DNA of 21,061 bases from a virus. The DNA lies in the IMG/VR virus record IMGVR_UViG_3300025941_000111, positions 1 through 21,061 of that record; one strand, 5' to 3'. Below are positions 19,671 through 21,061 of the stretch, one piece after another (position 1 is the stretch's first letter; each line of letters starts with the position of its first letter). The position numbers and the translations under genes are program-made. The notes under the pieces were generated by a model. It searched no databases. It saw only the letters and a program-made list of their open reading frames with translations, and had not been told where the DNA came from.

Positions 19671-19934
19671 CTAGAACGGAATGTCGTCGTCGAGCGCTTC
19701 GCGGGTGGTTCTATGATTCTGCGCCGGGGCCTGCTGGTTTGGCTGCCGCTCGCGCGGCTCGAACAGCATGATCTTCACGACGCCTTCCTTGTCGGGGACC
19801 GGGTAAGCGTCGAGGTAGATCGTAATCAGTCCGTTCTGGTCATTCTGGAACGCCGAGCCTACGCGAACCCAGTAGCTTCCGGTCCCATCGCTTTTCGGCC
19901 GGGGCGTCGAAGCATCAAATCTCTTGTTGGCCAC
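19671..19934 (-). CDS. SSB-like small protein with acidic DDDIPF tail
   Basis: 87 residues from GTG 19934, which overlaps the previous TAG by one base and has GGAGG 7 nt upstream; longer ATG readings run through the previous gene. The core (GSYWVRVGSAFQND, GLITIYLDAYPV, VVKIMLFEPRE) is a compact beta-domain. A disordered Gln/Ala/Pro linker leads to a C-terminal ALDDDIPF. The DDDIPF tip is the signature by which bacterial and phage SSB proteins recruit replication and repair partners. The core is shorter than a full SSB OB fold and resembles a widespread small phage/plasmid protein family, so I call it SSB-like rather than SSB. Binding to single-stranded DNA is inferred. Confidence 0.6.
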   Translation of the reverse strand: MANKRFDASTPRPKSDGTGSYWVRVGSAFQNDQNGLITIYLDAYPVPDKEGVVKIMLFEPRERQPNQQAPAQNHRTTREALDDDIPF

Positions 19935-20209
19935 TATTCGTCCTCCTTCTCGGGTGGGAACTTCTCTTTCCACTCTTCGGGGCTGATCCCCGAAACGAGG
20001 AACTCGCGTTCGTCCGCCGAAAGGAGGGGGAACGCCTGTTGCACCATTCGGGGGTCCTCGCCGCTCAGGTATAATTCTAGCGCCTCGATTGTTGTCCCCG
20101 CTATGCACATTGTGTACAGCTTCTGGCTTAGCATCGACCGGCGCTGTACGAACACCGTGTCGTGCTTCCCCTGTATCAACTTCGCATCACCTACGTGGAT
20201 TATCTTCAT
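19934..20209 (-). CDS. Small phage protein with a REFLxxGIxPEEW-type end, function unknown
   Basis: 91 residues from ATG 20209, with GGAG 8 nt upstream; it overlaps the end of the zinc-ribbon gene by 23 nt. The N-terminal half is mixed (KIIHVGDAKLIQGKHDTVFV, then MLSQKLYTMCIAGTTIEALE). The C-terminal half ends FPLLSADEREFLVSGISPEE followed by WKEKF and an acidic tail. The DEREFLxSGISPEEW phrase recurs in small phage proteins without a known role. It is coupled to the SSB-like gene by an overlapping stop and start. Confidence 0.6.
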   Translation of the reverse strand: MKIIHVGDAKLIQGKHDTVFVQRRSMLSQKLYTMCIAGTTIEALELYLSGEDPRMVQQAFPLLSADEREFLVSGISPEEWKEKFPPEKEDE

Positions 20210-20453
20210 TCACACTTCTCCATATTATCCAGAGTGCCATCACTTCTGGTGATCTCATCAGTTCCTGCATCTCGTCGTGGGTGGGTTTTCGGAGTTCGCT
20301 CGCCCCGAGAAATAGGCTGAACTTGCCGCACTTTATGCAGAGGGTTGCGTCCCCCGCTTCCGGCTTGGCGCTGTCACCGAAAGGGTCGGTAGCTGCGTCA
20401 AGCCGTGTCTTGCACCACGGGCAGCGAACCGGCTTCCTTAGTTCGTGGCTCAT
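20187..20453 (-). CDS. Zinc-ribbon phage protein
   Basis: 88 residues from ATG 20453, which overlaps the previous stop (ATGA) and follows a purine-rich GAGGGAG. C11-C14 (CPWC) and C39-C42 (CIKC) form a zinc ribbon around an acidic loop. The C-terminal half is helical (HDEMQELMRSPEVMALWIIW). The combination of a ribbon and a C-terminal helix with a PTxxE start is seen in many phage small proteins; nucleic-acid or protein binding is likely, the target is unknown. Confidence 0.65.
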   Translation of the reverse strand: MSHELRKPVRCPWCKTRLDAATDPFGDSAKPEAGDATLCIKCGKFSLFLGASELRKPTHDEMQELMRSPEVMALWIIWRSVNEDNPRR

Positions 20454-20575
20454 TTCACCATCTCCCTCGCGTCTTTCAACTCGTTGATGATCGCTTCGAG
20501 ATCCCATCCGGTGAATCGGCGCAACAACCATTCCACTGCGTCGGTGGGGTCCTTCGTCGATCCTGATAGAAGCAT
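20450..20575 (-). CDS. 41-aa small protein coupled to the zinc-ribbon gene
   Basis: The peptide runs from ATG 20575 (or TTG 20581, which has AGGGTGG 6 nt upstream) to the TGA at 20450-20452, which overlaps the next ATG (ATGA). The sequence has a Ser/Lys/Asp start (GSTKDPTDAV), then EWLLRRFTGWDLEAIINELK and a basic end, forming an amphipathic helix. It fills an otherwise empty 160-nt gap between two operon genes, and the ATGA overlap supports it. Function unknown. Confidence 0.5.
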   Translation of the reverse strand: MLLSGSTKDPTDAVEWLLRRFTGWDLEAIINELKDAREMVK

Positions 20576-20612
20576 CCGCAATACAAGCCACCCTGTTGCG
20601 GACGGAGCTCTT

Positions 20613-20849
20613 CTACGGCTTGAGGACGATTGAGACGTGCGTGATCAACCAGCCGGCCACGACCACGAGAAGCGCCAGCAACGCCCCGACAACGTACATG
20701 GCACCCCGAACGAATGTGATCTGGTGGCGCACATCGTCTATCTTGCCGCCATGAGAGGCCACATCTTCGATCAACCGTTCGACCTGCGCACTGAGCGCTT
20801 CTAACTCGAGTTCTGCCTTGGTCTTTTTCGGTAGGGGCTGCTTCTTCAT
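20613..20849 (-). CDS. Small coiled-coil plus C-terminal membrane-span protein (holin/XhlA-like topology)
   Basis: 78 residues from ATG 20849, with AGGAG 6 nt upstream; a longer in-frame start at 20951 reads through the upstream gene's end. The order is a Lys-rich start (MKKQPLPKKTK), a heptad-like helix (LELEALSAQVERLIEDVASH), a linker, and one strong membrane span (YVVGALLALLVVVAGWLI) close to the C-terminus. This topology resembles XhlA-type phage membrane proteins and some holin partners. It sits with early rather than lysis genes, so a host-envelope or membrane-anchoring role for replication is equally possible. Confidence 0.6.
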   Translation of the reverse strand: MKKQPLPKKTKAELELEALSAQVERLIEDVASHGGKIDDVRHQITFVRGAMYVVGALLALLVVVAGWLITHVSIVLKP

Positions 20850-20873
20850 CGCGGTCTCCTGTTTTGGGTGGGC

Positions 20874-20901
20874 GAGGCGCGCCCCGAATGAGGCGCGCCC
20901 C
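20874..20901. repeat. 12-bp direct repeat with palindromic GGCGCGCC core
   Basis: GAGGCGCGCCCC occurs at 20874-20885 and 20890-20901. Because GGCGCGCC is self-complementary, the two copies can pair as an 8-bp stem with an 8-nt loop in RNA. It lies between the partial gene and the small TM gene; no T-run follows, so an attenuator or binding site is more likely than a strong terminator. Confidence 0.45.
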
Positions 20902-20908
20902 TGCTTCG

Positions 20909-21061
20909 TCACGCTGCGATCTTGGCGGGCTTGCGGCGGGTTGCCATCCACTCCTCGCTCATCTTGTACTCGGGCTCGGCCCCTTCGAGGGGCGTCTTCA
21001 CGACGCCGCCCGCCGCGAAGACCTTTCCGGCCAGCACGTTCCGCCCCGTCATGCGAACGGG
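20909..21061 (-). CDS. C-terminal part of a minus-strand phage gene (partial)
   Basis: Fifty codons are open from the window edge to the TGA at 20909-20911. The readable end is MTGRNVLAGKVFAAGG, VVKTPLEGAEPEYKMSEEW, then a basic tail MATRRKPAKIAA. Codon use and the downstream RBS-led gene support it as coding. The start is outside the window (or ATG 21052 if the gene is only 47 residues). Function not recognised. Confidence 0.5.
   Translation of the reverse strand, partial: PVRMTGRNVLAGKVFAAGGVVKTPLEGAEPEYKMSEEWMATRRKPAKIAA

Noticed and set aside
19119-20252. A 377-codon plus-strand open frame opposite the small right-hand genes
   Set aside because: It runs antisense to several genes that have good RBSs and overlapping stop-start junctions; it has no RBS or promoter and a composition typical of a shadow frame.
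1-21061. tRNA genes, rRNA, CRISPR arrays, insertion sequences, integrase or att sites
   Set aside because: I saw no cloverleaf-like sequence, regular repeat-spacer pattern, transposase or integrase motif on either strand; by-eye inspection could miss a divergent tRNA.

Overview
The window is a block of a tailed-phage genome, of moderately high GC, whose dominant theme is base replacement. Its minus-strand replication genes include recognisable PurZ, DatZ, MazZ and a family A DNA polymerase (DpoZ). This is the known set that replaces adenine with 2-aminoadenine (Z) in phage DNA. The promoters are sigma70-like (TTGACA, 17-18 bp, TGn, TAnnnT). This points to a bacterial, probably proteobacterial, host. 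I cannot name the host or the phage.

Layout. Bases 1-4826 (plus strand) hold the end of a late structural block: the 3' end of one virion protein and two large, low-complexity, probable internal-virion/DNA-ejection proteins, stop-to-start coupled. They meet the early block tail to tail; the two stop codons overlap. Bases 4823-16079 (minus strand) carry, in transcription order: a PrimPol-SF3 helicase; a conserved unknown; an Acb2-like protein; a coiled-coil protein; a 37-aa membrane peptide; a 287-aa phage protein; a secreted Cys-containing protein; DpoZ; MazZ; a 69-aa protein; a VRR-type nuclease; a DUF6378 protein; PurZ; DatZ; and an SNF2-type helicase. Several starts overlap the previous stop (ATGA, GTGA, TGATG). 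Bases 16080-16378 are non-coding and lie between divergent promoters, with iteron-like repeats. Bases 16379-16618 hold a lone plus-strand gene for a very acidic 79-aa protein, with its own promoter and terminator. Bases 16686-21061 (minus strand) are small early genes: two paralogous HTH proteins, two zinc ribbons, a DUF2786 protein, an SSB-tailed protein, a small coiled-coil/TM protein and several unknowns.

How it works together (established for the families, inferred here): MazZ turns dGTP into dGMP. PurZ condenses dGMP with aspartate using ATP. Host PurB and nucleotide kinases would finish dZTP, since neither is seen here. DatZ destroys dATP so that the polymerase inserts Z. The PrimPol-helicase would prime and unwind, and the SNF2 protein, nuclease and SSB-like protein may assist. 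The Acb2-like protein may block cyclic-nucleotide defence.

The most unusual non-coding signals are a family of eight near-consensus extended -10 promoters, two of them inside genes; inverted repeats bracketing the -10 box of two promoters; the iteron-like region; and a very strong excess of the word TTTCGGYG on both strands and in all reading frames.
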